DNA of 42,413 bases from NCBI GenBank assembly GCA_020431825.1, contig JAGQHN010000037.1, positions 1-42,413 on the forward strand. Direction: 5' to 3'. Source of the DNA: Trueperaceae bacterium (lineage in GTDB: Bacteria > Deinococcota > Deinococci > Deinococcales > Trueperaceae). A model generated the notes under the pieces. That model worked only from the letters and a program-made list of their open reading frames with translations, made no database searches and had not been told where the DNA came from. Positions 26,352 through 35,113 of the stretch are shown here, in pieces; position 1 is the stretch's first letter, and each line of letters opens with the position of its first letter. A program made the translations under genes and the position numbers.

Positions 26352-28589
26352 TCAGTCCAGGAAGCGTCCAATATCTCTTGGGTCAACATCAACCCTGACC
26401 CTGGCACCTCTGGCATAGGCTTGCACAGGCTGGAGTAGTGTTTCAAAACCTTTATGGGCTAGGTCACGCACAAATAGCTGATAACTGTAAAGCCCTTTAA
26501 GTTTGGTTACTGGGGCAGCGCTGGGGCCGACCACCTCCCCTTTGTCTTTGACATGAAGTTTTAGCGCGTCAGCCAGCCAGTTGGCTTCACGCTGCGCGGT
26601 CATTTCCTGTTTGGCACTCACCTGAATTTTGGCGACTTCGGCGAAGGGAGGGTAGTGGAAGCGCTTGCGGCGCTCGAGCACACCCTCCAGGAAAAACTTC
26701 ATGGCTTTTTCGGCATCTTTGGCTGCCATAAATTCCAGCAGTGGGTGCTGTGACTGAAAGGTCTGAATCAGGGTTAATGGCCGCGCCTGGGGGCTCAGTT
26801 CTGCCAGTTGTAGCCAGAGCCGCAAGGTTTCTTCTTCGGCGCGAAAATCACTGACGCCGAGTAAGGTATCAAACAGGGTAAGACCTATAAGGGAAACGTC
26901 GGGCAGCGGGGCGTGACGAAGAAGTGCGGTGGTGCCAATGACGACCCCTGCTTCGCCCTCGAGTAAGGGGCTTAAGGTATCCCGCTCATCGGCGTCATAG
27001 CGGTAAATGGGAAAGCCTGGCAGGTGCTTGCTGACCTCTTTGGCAATCCACTGCGTACCCGCGCCGCGCATTGCCCCCAGATTGACATTGTGGCAGTTAG
27101 GACACTCGAGGGGGATAGCGGTGCTGTAACCACACTGGTGGCAGCTTAGTTGCCGTTTGTCCTGATGATAGCGGAGACTTAGGTCACAGTTAGGGCACTC
27201 TGCCAGCCAGGTACAGTCACTGCACCCCAGCGCCGCAGAAAAACCACGCCGTGGCGCCAGCAAAATGGCGCGCCTATCTCTTTCCTGCACCTGCTTTAAA
27301 ACCTGAATGAGTTCGCTGCTTAAGGGCCAGTTGGTTTGTTGAGAGAGGTCAGCAACATGTAGACGGCGCTCGGGGGAGGGCAGGTAAAGACACTGCGCTT
27401 CACCTACATGACTGAGCCCCTCTGGGCTTAAGAGACTATCGCTTAGCATGACAGGGATAGTTAAGTGCTGGGCCAGGTGCCTGAGGCTGCTCGAGACAAA
27501 GAGTCTTGGCCCAGATTGTAGTTTGTAACTCGAGCTTGCCTCCTCTAAAATGACAATGCGTCCTAACTGCCGAAGGGGTGCCAGCATGGCCAGATAGGTG
27601 CCAACCAGAATCAGGGGTTCATGCTGTGAAAGTTCCTGCCAGAAGCGTTTGCGCTGCGCATCCGTTAACTCTCCTGATAAAACCTGTAAAGGCATAAGGC
27701 CCTGTAAGTAGCTGGCGGTTTCCTCCAGAATGAACTGTTCAGGCACAATAACCATTACACTCTTACCCCGTTTTAAATCACCTTGTAATATCGGGATAAG
27801 CGCTGCCAGCCGCTCGGCGCGGTAGCCTCCGGTAACAGCCCTGTGGTTTTCGCTTGCATAGAGTTTTGTAAGAGGAAGGGTCTTTGGAACATAGCTTGGT
27901 AAAACAGGCGGGGGCGCCGTGATTTCTTCATAGCCAGCGTAGCCGTTTTTAACCAGTGTGCGCACGCTGGACTCAGGTACATCCGCCTGTCTGGCAAGCT
28001 CGGCACCACTTTCTACGGTTTCAACTTCCCAGAGCCACTCGAGTGCCTGAAGCTGGTTTGCCTTTGCTTTCGTTTTAAGCTTTTCATCCGGTTTTTTATA
28101 GGGTATCAGTACCCGAAGCTTTGCCTCCTCGATGCGCACACGCTCAAGAATGAGACCCTGCTTGCGTAAGAAGTCAAGCTGGCCTGGGCTGAGCTTTTCC
28201 ACGCCTGACCAGTCCTCAAGGTTAAGCTCGAGTTGCGTCCCGGCGATGGCTTTAACTTCGTGAATCAGGGTTTCATTCAGGCCGGTAGGTAAGAGAGTTG
28301 CCAGAATCTGCCCTGGGGGTGAAATGCTGGTTTTGGCCAGATTTTCTATAAAGCTAAGCAGTTCCGGCAAGATGAAAGGCTCGTAATCAAGCGGATAAAT
28401 GAGTTCTTTAAGCTCGAGTGCCTTGGTCGCTGGGATTTCCTCGAGCTTGACCACAATCCCGGTGCGTACCCCGGCTTGCCAGGGCACCACAACTCTGGCG
28501 CCCAGCACGGGTTTTTCCTGCTCAAAGGGCAGGAGATAGCTAAACGCTGGCAGGGGTAAGGGGAGTAAAACCGAGACTGCGGTAGGCAC
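26352..28589 (-). CDS. priA: Primosomal protein PriA without ATPase motifs (pseudohelicase)
   Basis: A 745-residue PriA, which reloads the replisome at stalled forks. The N-terminal DNA-binding part and winged helix (about 1-225) precede a helicase core whose ATPase motifs are lost. The P-loop position reads AVTGGYRAER (251-260) instead of VTGSGKT, and the Walker B box reads VILEEA (346-351) instead of DEEH. The zinc region is intact, with Cys456, 459, 465, 468, 483, 486, 496 and 499. The same loss is known in Deinococcus radiodurans PriA, which makes this a taxonomic marker. It probably acts as a structural replication-restart factor and not as a motor. The start is GTG, with a TATGAT box just upstream. 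Confidence 0.92.
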   Translation of the reverse strand: MPTAVSVLLPLPLPAFSYLLPFEQEKPVLGARVVVPWQAGVRTGIVVKLEEIPATKALELKELIYPLDYEPFILPELLSFIENLAKTSISPPGQILATLLPTGLNETLIHEVKAIAGTQLELNLEDWSGVEKLSPGQLDFLRKQGLILERVRIEEAKLRVLIPYKKPDEKLKTKAKANQLQALEWLWEVETVESGAELARQADVPESSVRTLVKNGYAGYEEITAPPPVLPSYVPKTLPLTKLYASENHRAVTGGYRAERLAALIPILQGDLKRGKSVMVIVPEQFILEETASYLQGLMPLQVLSGELTDAQRKRFWQELSQHEPLILVGTYLAMLAPLRQLGRIVILEEASSSYKLQSGPRLFVSSSLRHLAQHLTIPVMLSDSLLSPEGLSHVGEAQCLYLPSPERRLHVADLSQQTNWPLSSELIQVLKQVQERDRRAILLAPRRGFSAALGCSDCTWLAECPNCDLSLRYHQDKRQLSCHQCGYSTAIPLECPNCHNVNLGAMRGAGTQWIAKEVSKHLPGFPIYRYDADERDTLSPLLEGEAGVVIGTTALLRHAPLPDVSLIGLTLFDTLLGVSDFRAEEETLRLWLQLAELSPQARPLTLIQTFQSQHPLLEFMAAKDAEKAMKFFLEGVLERRKRFHYPPFAEVAKIQVSAKQEMTAQREANWLADALKLHVKDKGEVVGPSAAPVTKLKGLYSYQLFVRDLAHKGFETLLQPVQAYARGARVRVDVDPRDIGRFLD

Positions 28590-28594
28590 AAGAA

Positions 28595-28600
28595 ATCATA
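28595..28600 (-). promoter_or_regulatory. -10 box of priA promoter
   Basis: TATGAT on the minus strand lies five bases before the GTG start at 28589. There is no Shine-Dalgarno. It is divergent from the PhzF-family promoter about 90 bases away. Confidence 0.4.
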
Positions 28601-28688
28601 TCTTTTAACGCCTCTGGTTTTCGTAATATTGTCAAAACCAAAAGTCTAGGCGGCTAATTCGTCCCTAAACGTTTGCCTTTGGCTACGT

Positions 28689-28694
28689 TAGAAT
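28689..28694 (+). promoter_or_regulatory. -10 box of leaderless PhzF-family gene
   Basis: TAGAAT ends six bases before ATG 28701. The GGAG between them is too close to the start to serve as a normal ribosome site, so a leaderless mRNA is inferred. Confidence 0.5.
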
Positions 28695-28700
28695 GGAGCC

Positions 28701-29579
28701 ATGCAGCTCGCTTATGAAATTTGGGATGTATTTACCGATAAAGCTCTGACCGGAAACCCGCTGGCAATCATTCGAGATGCTTCAGGGCTGTCTTCAGAGC
28801 AAATGCAAGCTATCGCCAAAGAATTCAACTTATCTGAGACCAGCTTTATTTTGCCCACAGAAACGGCAGATTTAAGAGCGCGATACTTCACGCCTGCCAG
28901 AGAGTTGCCCATGGCAGGACATCCGAGCATTGGCACGATCTATGCCTGCCATGCCGCGGGTCTTATAAGCAAAACGGAAGTCACTCTGGAGTTGCCCATA
29001 GGTCTCGTGCCTATGAGCCTCGAGCTAGAAGATCAAAACCTGAAATGCGTCTGGATGTCACAGGGTATCCCGGACTTGCTCAGCGATGTTACAGAGCGTG
29101 TCGCTGTTGCTCGAGCCCTGGGTCTAGAAGTTGAAGACCTGATAGATACCTTGCCCATTCAGGTGGTTTCAGCGGGTAATCCTTTTATGCTGGTTCCCTT
29201 AGATTCGCTCGAGGTTTTAGAGAAAGCTCGGCTCAATCTTGCTCTATTACCCGAAGATCTTTTAGACAAACACCGCGCAGTTTTGGCGTTTACCTTTGAT
29301 TCTCCAGATAGTGATGTGCGCTGCCGCGTTTTTGCTGAAGCTATGGGTGTTATTGAAGATCCTGCCACGGGTTCTGCGCATGGCCCGCTTGGCTGGTACG
29401 TAGCGCAGCACGAACTCTTTGACTTTTCTGATGGAGAGTTTGCCATTATTAGCCATCAGGGAGTAGAGATGGGCAGACCGGGCGAGCTTTTTGTCAGGGT
29501 AAAGCAGCAGGAAGCCGGGTTTAGTGTTGATGTAGGTGGACAAGCGGTCAAAGTTGCCGAAGGGACCCTGTGGTTGTAA
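28701..29579 (+). CDS. PhzF-family isomerase-like protein
   Basis: A 292-residue protein with the two-lobed diaminopimelate-epimerase-like fold of the PhzF family. Key motifs are FTDKALTGNPLAII near the N-terminus, the catalytic Glu46 in FNLSETSFI, GHPSIGT, and the DPATGSAHGPLGWY phosphate/anion loop. The real reaction of most family members is unknown, and no other phenazine genes are here, so the name does not imply phenazine synthesis. Its last ten bases overlap the start of the pseudouridine synthase, showing an operon. Confidence 0.88.
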   Translation: MQLAYEIWDVFTDKALTGNPLAIIRDASGLSSEQMQAIAKEFNLSETSFILPTETADLRARYFTPARELPMAGHPSIGTIYACHAAGLISKTEVTLELPIGLVPMSLELEDQNLKCVWMSQGIPDLLSDVTERVAVARALGLEVEDLIDTLPIQVVSAGNPFMLVPLDSLEVLEKARLNLALLPEDLLDKHRAVLAFTFDSPDSDVRCRVFAEAMGVIEDPATGSAHGPLGWYVAQHELFDFSDGEFAIISHQGVEMGRPGELFVRVKQQEAGFSVDVGGQAVKVAEGTLWL

Positions 29580-30277
29580 AAGAGCGGTTACAAAAGGTTC
29601 TAGCAAGAGCGGGTGTCGCCAGTCGGCGCAAAGCCGAAGATTTGATTACCGAGGGCCGCGTAACGGTAAATGGCAAAGTTGCTGAACTGGGCATGTCGGT
29701 ATCAGCAGCCGATACCATACGCGTAGACGGAAAGCGGGTTGAGCGGAAAGTGGAAACGGTAAGTTACATGCTAAATAAGCCTTCGGGTGTGGTCACTACC
29801 CTGCAAGATGAGCGGGGCCGTGACAATGTTATGAATTACTTGCCAAAAGTTCCTGGTCTGCATCCGGTGGGCCGTTTAGATATGGACTCAGAAGGCTTAC
29901 TGCTATTAACCACTGATGGCGAGATGACCCTGCAACTAACCCACCCAAGATACGAAAAAGAAAAAGAGTACCGGGTCTGGACCAGAGAAGGTACGCTTTC
30001 GGCAGCAGCCTTAGCTCTGCTCGAGCAAGGTATAGAGCTCGAGGATGGCATGGCGAAAGTGGTGGTTGCCAAGCTGGCAGAGGGCGGCTGTACACTGGTT
30101 TTAAATGAAGGTCGTAACCGTCAGGTGCGGCGTATGTTAGCAGCGGTAGGCTATCTGGTGACGCGTCTGGTACGTACCCGGATTGGTAAACTCGAGCTTG
30201 GCGATTTGCCTACGGGTGAGTACCGTGAATTATCCGCACATGAGTTTAAGCTTCTCGGTTATACTCAGAGCAGCTAA
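29570..30277 (+). CDS. RluB/RsuA-family rRNA pseudouridine synthase
   Basis: A 235-residue enzyme that converts uridine to pseudouridine in rRNA. An N-terminal S4 RNA-binding domain (ERLQKVLARAGVASRRKAED, about 5-50) is followed by the catalytic domain with Asp104 in GRLDMDSEGLLL, and the C-terminal GRNRQVRRML motif. RluB-type (23S) is more likely than RsuA, judged from the S4 domain, but the target site cannot be fixed. The GTG start at 29570 overlaps the PhzF-family gene by ten bases. Confidence 0.9.
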   Translation: MVVKERLQKVLARAGVASRRKAEDLITEGRVTVNGKVAELGMSVSAADTIRVDGKRVERKVETVSYMLNKPSGVVTTLQDERGRDNVMNYLPKVPGLHPVGRLDMDSEGLLLLTTDGEMTLQLTHPRYEKEKEYRVWTREGTLSAAALALLEQGIELEDGMAKVVVAKLAEGGCTLVLNEGRNRQVRRMLAAVGYLVTRLVRTRIGKLELGDLPTGEYRELSAHEFKLLGYTQSS

Positions 30278-30404
30278 ACTGATAAGCTTATTCAGAGGTT
30301 TCGTTGAGCTTAATGGCTTAAGCAAGAAAAGACTGAACTTATCGGTCAAAGCATCCTTAACCTACTAAACGCTTTGCCCTGACGCAAAGTTTCTCGGAGT
30401 CAAG

Positions 30405-30944
30405 ATGTCAGATTCAATATTTCGCCCAGGTGACGGTCAGGTACAGATTTCTCAGGAGGAGATAGCTGCTCGAATCGCAGCCATGGGTGAGCAAATTCGT
30501 CAGGACTATGCAGGGCAACCCCTGCACCTGATTTGTGTTTTAAATGGCGCCTTTTTATTTATGGCTGATTTGGTCAGGCAGATTGATATGCCTGTGACTA
30601 TCGATTTTCTGTCGGTCTCGAGCTACGGTTCTCGTACCGAAACCAGTGGCGAAGTGCGCTTAGTCAAAGACCTTGACCAGTCGCTTAAAAATAAGCATGT
30701 TCTGCTAGTCGAAGATATTGTCGATACGGGCTTAACCATGCAGTATTTGCTTAATTACTTGAAAGGTCGCTCACCGCTCTCTGTGAAGGTCGTTTCACTT
30801 TTATCCAAGCCTTCCCGGCGTCAGGTTGAAATCGATATTGATTATCTGGGCTTTGAAATTGACGACGCCTTTGTTTATGGTTATGGTTTAGACATTGCTC
30901 ATATCTACCGCAATCTTCCTTTTATTACCTCGCAAAACGTATAA
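30405..30944 (+). CDS. hpt: Hypoxanthine phosphoribosyltransferase
   Basis: A 179-residue purine salvage enzyme making IMP or GMP from the free base and PRPP. The PRPP-binding loop is LLVEDIVDTGLTM (100-112). The flexible-loop segment SVSSYGSRTETSGEV (70-84) and the base-recognition end FEIDDAFVYGYGLD are typical of bacterial HPRT. CGGAGTCAAG precedes the ATG. The M23 peptidase gene follows six bases later, suggesting co-transcription. Confidence 0.95.
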   Translation: MSDSIFRPGDGQVQISQEEIAARIAAMGEQIRQDYAGQPLHLICVLNGAFLFMADLVRQIDMPVTIDFLSVSSYGSRTETSGEVRLVKDLDQSLKNKHVLLVEDIVDTGLTMQYLLNYLKGRSPLSVKVVSLLSKPSRRQVEIDIDYLGFEIDDAFVYGYGLDIAHIYRNLPFITSQNV

Positions 30945-30950
30945 CAGGTC

Positions 30951-32084
30951 GTGAAGAAGCTTCTTTTTATCCTGGGATTTGGTTTCTTTATACCGCTTTT
31001 GGTGATCTCTAATACCAGTCTGGACGCCGACCCACCTCAGGTTTATATCGAAGTGCCCGATGAGGTTCCGGCAGATACCCCCTTTAATCTGACCCTGAGT
31101 GCTAGTGAGCCGGTAACTTACACCATTAAATATGCTGGGCTCGAGCTAACTGAAGTAGCCCAAAATTATACCCTTTCCCTACTGGCAGCCGAAGGTCTTC
31201 AGACTTTAGAAGTCAGTGCCATGGACGGTTCCAAAAACCAGTCAAGCTATAGCTATGAGGTTTATGGGATTGCCACTTTAAAAGCCAGTATGAGCCTGAG
31301 TGAGTCGGTGGTCGCTGGGAGTCCAACCAGTATAAAAGTTGCTTGGCCCGCTGATGGTTTGCAGCCCAGCTCGGTAGCTGTTTATGTAAATGGGGTGCTC
31401 GAGCCTCTTTACCAAAAGGGCAATGAGGCCATTGCGCTGGCCGGGATTCCGCTGGGTAGTCCTTCGCAAACCGTGCCCGTTCAGGCGGTACTGGCAGATA
31501 GCTATGGTCGCACCGTAACGCTGAATAAGCAGCTGACTGTTGTGGCTGATGAACGTGAGGTAGAAAACTTAAACCTGACTGAAACAACCTACAGCGTGGT
31601 AACTGCCGAAGCTCAGGAGCGCGAGCGTGAAGCGCTAGACGGTGCCTATCAGTCGGCAAGAACCCGCCCCTTACCGCTTTGGCGTGAACCCTTTGTGATT
31701 CCCATTGAAGGGCGCATGACCAGCGGTTATGGTACTCCCCGGCGGTATATTTCTGGCGGTAATGTTTCTTTTCATACCGGGGCCGATATTGCTGCGCCGC
31801 AAGGTACCCCTATTCGGGCAAGCAATGATGGTGTGGTGCTCATCTCAAACTTTTACCCTATTAAGGGGGGGCTTACTGTCATTGATCACGGAGCCAGTGT
31901 CTTTAGCTTTTACTTTCACCAGTCCAAGTTTCTGGTTCAGGTAGGAGATACGGTTAAGCGTGGGCAGATTATTGGTGAAGTAGGCACCACCGGGCTATCT
32001 ACCGGGCCGCACTTGCACTGGGAAATGCAGATTAATGGCGTGCCAACCAATCCGCTTGACTGGGTTGATAAGTTACTGCCTTAA
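30951..32084 (+). CDS. M23-family (LytM-type) peptidase, exported
   Basis: A 377-residue protein. An N-terminal signal or anchor (KKLLFILGFGFFIPLLVIS) is followed by two Ig-like beta domains (about 28-105 and 110-200), a charged spacer (about 200-235), and a C-terminal LytM domain. Zinc ligands His275 and Asp279 lie in HTGADIAAP, and His356 in GPHLHW with the partner His354. His323 fits the other active-site histidine, although YFHQS replaces the usual YGHLS. All metal ligands are present, so it is probably an active peptidoglycan endopeptidase in the periplasm. The start is GTG, six bases after hpt. Confidence 0.88.
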   Translation: MKKLLFILGFGFFIPLLVISNTSLDADPPQVYIEVPDEVPADTPFNLTLSASEPVTYTIKYAGLELTEVAQNYTLSLLAAEGLQTLEVSAMDGSKNQSSYSYEVYGIATLKASMSLSESVVAGSPTSIKVAWPADGLQPSSVAVYVNGVLEPLYQKGNEAIALAGIPLGSPSQTVPVQAVLADSYGRTVTLNKQLTVVADEREVENLNLTETTYSVVTAEAQEREREALDGAYQSARTRPLPLWREPFVIPIEGRMTSGYGTPRRYISGGNVSFHTGADIAAPQGTPIRASNDGVVLISNFYPIKGGLTVIDHGASVFSFYFHQSKFLVQVGDTVKRGQIIGEVGTTGLSTGPHLHWEMQINGVPTNPLDWVDKLLP

Positions 32085-32104
32085 GCGCGAATGTTGAAGT
32101 TTTG

Positions 32105-32134
32105 CTGACGCCCCCATGTTCTCAGGGCTATACT
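32105..32134 (+). promoter_or_regulatory. Promoter of trpS (leaderless)
   Basis: CTGACG (32105-32110) and TATACT (32129-32134) are spaced 18 bases apart. The start codons GTG 32143 and ATG 32146 follow 8 and 11 bases after the -10 box. This decides against the upstream in-frame ATG at 32116, which lies before the promoter's -10 box. Confidence 0.55.
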
Positions 32135-32145
32135 TAAGCCTTGTG

Positions 32146-33150
32146 ATGAAAGAAGCAAAGAAGCCTCGAGTTTTTTCTGGAGTGCAACCCAGTAATGATC
32201 TGCATATAGGTAACTATATTGGTGCGCTGCGCAACTGGGCGCTGCGGCAGCACCTGAGTGACAATATTTTTTGTGTGGTTGACCTTCATGCCTTGACCCT
32301 TCCCGAAGATATAAAACCCGATGTCCTGAGAGAAAATTCGCGTAAAGTTGCGGCGCTTTATTATGCCTGCGGTCTTGACCCTGAGACCAATATTGTGTTC
32401 ATTCAGTCACATCTGCATGAACATGCTGAAGCAGCCTGGATTCTAAACTGCACTACTCCGCTGGGCTGGTTACAGCGCATGACCCAGTTTAAAGCCAAGT
32501 CTGAGCAGGCTGCCAGCATCGGGACTGGGCTTTTAGACTATCCGGTTTTACAGGCCGCAGACATCCTGCTTTATGACACCGATGAAGTGCCGGTTGGCGA
32601 AGATCAGCGTCAGCATATTGAATTAACGCGGGATATAGCTATTCGCTTTAATAATCTCTTTGGGGACGTTTTTGTTTTGCCCAAAGCAGTGATTCCTGAA
32701 GAGGGAGCCAGGGTGATGGGCCTGGATGAGCCAGAGGCTAAAATGAGTAAGAGCATTGCCAGAAACCGACCAGGGCACGCGATTAATCTTTTAGATGATG
32801 AAAAAACGGTAAAAAAAGCCATTATGTCAGCGGTGACTGATTCTGAGCGAGAAACACGCTTTGAACATGCCTCGGCTGGAGTTATCAATTTGCTGACCAT
32901 TTACCGCGCCCTAACCCACGAATCCAGAGAAGCGATTGAAGCCAAATTTGAGGGGCAGGGCTATGGCTTTTTGAAAAAGGAGCTTCTCGGTGTGGTGCTG
33001 GAAGCGCTTAAACCCATTCAGAGTAAATATAACGAGATTATGGATGACCGTGACGGACTCGAGCGCCTACTTGCCAAAAATGCTGAAGCTGCCCGTGCTA
33101 TTGCTTCAAAAACACTAGCCAAGATGAAAGAGGCAACAGGCCTCGGCTAG
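32146..33150 (+). CDS. trpS: Tryptophanyl-tRNA synthetase
   Basis: A 334-residue class I aminoacyl-tRNA synthetase charging tRNA-Trp. It has RVFSGVQPSNDLHIGNYIGAL with the HIGH-type motif (HIGN, 20-23), the KMSKS motif at 199-203 in EPEAKMSKSIA, GEDQRQHIEL for tryptophan/ATP contact, and a normal length. The start is at ATG 32146 (or GTG 32143) by fit to the family N-terminus and to the TATACT box. The stop overlaps the next gene's GTG by one base. Confidence 0.95.
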   Translation: MKEAKKPRVFSGVQPSNDLHIGNYIGALRNWALRQHLSDNIFCVVDLHALTLPEDIKPDVLRENSRKVAALYYACGLDPETNIVFIQSHLHEHAEAAWILNCTTPLGWLQRMTQFKAKSEQAASIGTGLLDYPVLQAADILLYDTDEVPVGEDQRQHIELTRDIAIRFNNLFGDVFVLPKAVIPEEGARVMGLDEPEAKMSKSIARNRPGHAINLLDDEKTVKKAIMSAVTDSERETRFEHASAGVINLLTIYRALTHESREAIEAKFEGQGYGFLKKELLGVVLEALKPIQSKYNEIMDDRDGLERLLAKNAEAARAIASKTLAKMKEATGLG

Positions 33151-34028
33151 TGCTACTATTTGTCTTTTTAGATGGGGTTGGCCTTGGCGTAAGAGATGTC
33201 AGGGTCAATCCTTTTATGGCTGCCAGAACGCCTTTTCTCGAGTCTCTCCTTGGCGCAAAGTTAAGCCTTGACTTAGCCGACATAAAAAAGCCTGATTTTG
33301 TTTTCAAACAGCTTGATGCGTGTTTGGGCTATCCTGGTTTACCTCAGTCTGCGACTGGGCAGACCACATTACTTACCGGTAAAAATGGCGCAGAGATCAT
33401 GCAGGGGCATTATGGCCCCTGGCCGGGGCCGACCTTGAAGCAAGCCCTGGATGCCGGGACGCTATTTACTGAGCTAGCTAACTCTGAGGTAGTTTTTAGT
33501 AATGCTTACCCACCAGGCTTTTTTAAGGCCCTCGAGACCAAGAGACAAAAGCTAAATGTACCCGCCTATGCTGCACAGGCTGCGGGTTTAAAGCTCTTAA
33601 CCCATGAAGACTATCTTGCAGGTCAGGGTGTCAGTGTTGATTTAACCGGAGACTATCTGGGCAAGTATGATGCCATAGTTCTTAGCCCTTATGAGATGGG
33701 CGAGCGGCTAAATCGGCAAGCCCAAAGGGCAAGTCTTAGCTTTTTTGATTACTGGCCTTCAGATAGTGTGGGTCACCGGGGAAGTTTTGCTGAAGCAGTA
33801 GCGCTCATTGAAAAGCTCGACAGCTTTTTGGCAGGGGTGGCAGCAGAGTTGTCTGAACTGACGCTGCTTATCACCTCGGATCATGGCAACCTCGAGGATA
33901 AAACGGTTAAAACCCACACCTTATCAGCCGTTCCTCTAATAGCTCTAGGGCCAGGGGCCCAGGCTTTTAAAGATGCCTTGAGCCTCTTGGACGTGGCCCC
34001 TGCGATTCGTCAGATGCTAGACCTTTAA
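33150..34028 (+). CDS. Alkaline-phosphatase-superfamily metalloenzyme
   Basis: A 292-residue protein of the alkaline phosphatase/phosphoglycerate mutase superfamily. Likely metal ligands are Asp8 (FVFLDGVG), Asp244/His245 (SDHGN) and His256 (KTHTL), with Asp205 and His209 in the SDSVGHR segment. The nucleophile is probably Thr72/Thr73 in ATGQTTLLTG. The length is far below that of phosphopentomutase or iPGM, so it is a compact member of unknown substrate. The GTG start at 33150 overlaps the trpS stop by one base, so they form an operon. Its 3' end overlaps the convergent SpoIIM-like gene by four bases. Confidence 0.75.
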   Translation: MLLFVFLDGVGLGVRDVRVNPFMAARTPFLESLLGAKLSLDLADIKKPDFVFKQLDACLGYPGLPQSATGQTTLLTGKNGAEIMQGHYGPWPGPTLKQALDAGTLFTELANSEVVFSNAYPPGFFKALETKRQKLNVPAYAAQAAGLKLLTHEDYLAGQGVSVDLTGDYLGKYDAIVLSPYEMGERLNRQAQRASLSFFDYWPSDSVGHRGSFAEAVALIEKLDSFLAGVAAELSELTLLITSDHGNLEDKTVKTHTLSAVPLIALGPGAQAFKDALSLLDVAPAIRQMLDL

Positions 34029-35113
34029 GGCGTGCCAGCAAAAAGAGCAGGTATCAGGATAATAAGGGTTTCATACCAGGCGCCAATAATCAGTAAGAGC
34101 AGAGCGACAGGGAGCATAAGCGCCAGTTTGCGGTAAGCCAGTCGGAAGGCTTTAAACCCGCCTCTGACAATCGTAACCAGCAGCATCCCTCCCCCAGCAG
34201 TCACAATGATATAGGCCATCAGTTCAATGATAAAAAGGATAATTGCCAGCAGTGCATGAAGGAAACTACCCAAACCTGAGTAGCCAAAAAGAAGTGCCAG
34301 AGCAAAGAACCTCGAGCCGTTAAATAGATAAGCTGGAATGCCAAAAAATAGCGCTGGGACATAGGTGGTAAAGAAGGCGCCAAAGGTAAAATTCTGATAA
34401 AAAATGGCGGCAGATAAGCCCAGGGCGTTGCCACTATTAGCAGCGTCGGCGACACCCAGCTGCTCAATGCTCTGCTGCACCAAACTGCCCAGCAAGTCGC
34501 CGCAGGGTTGACTTAAGCTTGTTCCAGAAAAGTAACCAAGTGCAAAGAGGCCATAGAGCAAAATAATGGAAAAGATAACGGTTCTTTTATGCTCAACAAT
34601 ATGCTTCCAGGCTTCGCTTAGCCAACTACGAAAGAGCGATTTGCGCAGGCTCAGATAAATCATTAGCGCACTAAATAGCGTAAAGACAATAGCGCCGATG
34701 GGGCTTGTTAACCAGCTTCGTAAAGGGTCAGACCCAAGCTCAGGAAAGTAACGAATACTCGAGACATGCCAGTCTTCTCCTTCTTCCTGATTGAGTGTCA
34801 CCCTGACTGTGCCAACGATATCGCCGGGCTGAGAGGCCGGGTAGCTGTACCGCAAGATAGTGTCTGGGCTGCCTTCGGGAAGCTCGAGTTCCTTTCGGTC
34901 ATTCAAATTGACGTCTAGACCTTCAGGAGCGGCATAAAGCAGTTTGGGCAGCTCCATACATACCTGATCAGTACTTAAACCCGCCAGTTCTGTCATAGTG
35001 GGGGCTTTTTGTGCTTGCCATTCTGTGACTGCGTTATCTGCTAAATTCTCTGGGTTGCTTTGTGCTAAGGCAAAACTTAGCGCCAGCCAGATGAAAAGGG
35101 CTAAGTGTTTCAC
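34025..35113 (-). CDS. SpoIIM-like membrane protein with N-terminal extracytoplasmic domain
   Basis: A 362-residue protein. A signal peptide (HLALFIWLALSFALAQS) leads into an about 110-residue extracytoplasmic domain ending near SSIRYFPELG. A SpoIIM/DUF95-type membrane region of six or seven helices follows, with IFYQNFTFGAFFTTYVPALFFGIPAYLFNGSRF as the conserved block. SpoIIM in Bacillus acts in engulfment, but the family is widespread in bacteria that do not form spores, often without a known role. GTG 35113 is chosen because GGAGGAAG precedes it and it overlaps the pyrE stop by four bases. This shows translational coupling to pyrE. Confidence 0.75.
   Translation of the reverse strand: MKHLALFIWLALSFALAQSNPENLADNAVTEWQAQKAPTMTELAGLSTDQVCMELPKLLYAAPEGLDVNLNDRKELELPEGSPDTILRYSYPASQPGDIVGTVRVTLNQEEGEDWHVSSIRYFPELGSDPLRSWLTSPIGAIVFTLFSALMIYLSLRKSLFRSWLSEAWKHIVEHKRTVIFSIILLYGLFALGYFSGTSLSQPCGDLLGSLVQQSIEQLGVADAANSGNALGLSAAIFYQNFTFGAFFTTYVPALFFGIPAYLFNGSRFFALALLFGYSGLGSFLHALLAIILFIIELMAYIIVTAGGGMLLVTIVRGGFKAFRLAYRKLALMLPVALLLLIIGAWYETLIILIPALFAGTP

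Noticed and set aside
28701..29579. Phenazine biosynthesis gene
   Set aside because: PhzF-family proteins are widespread without phenazine pathways, and no phz genes are nearby.
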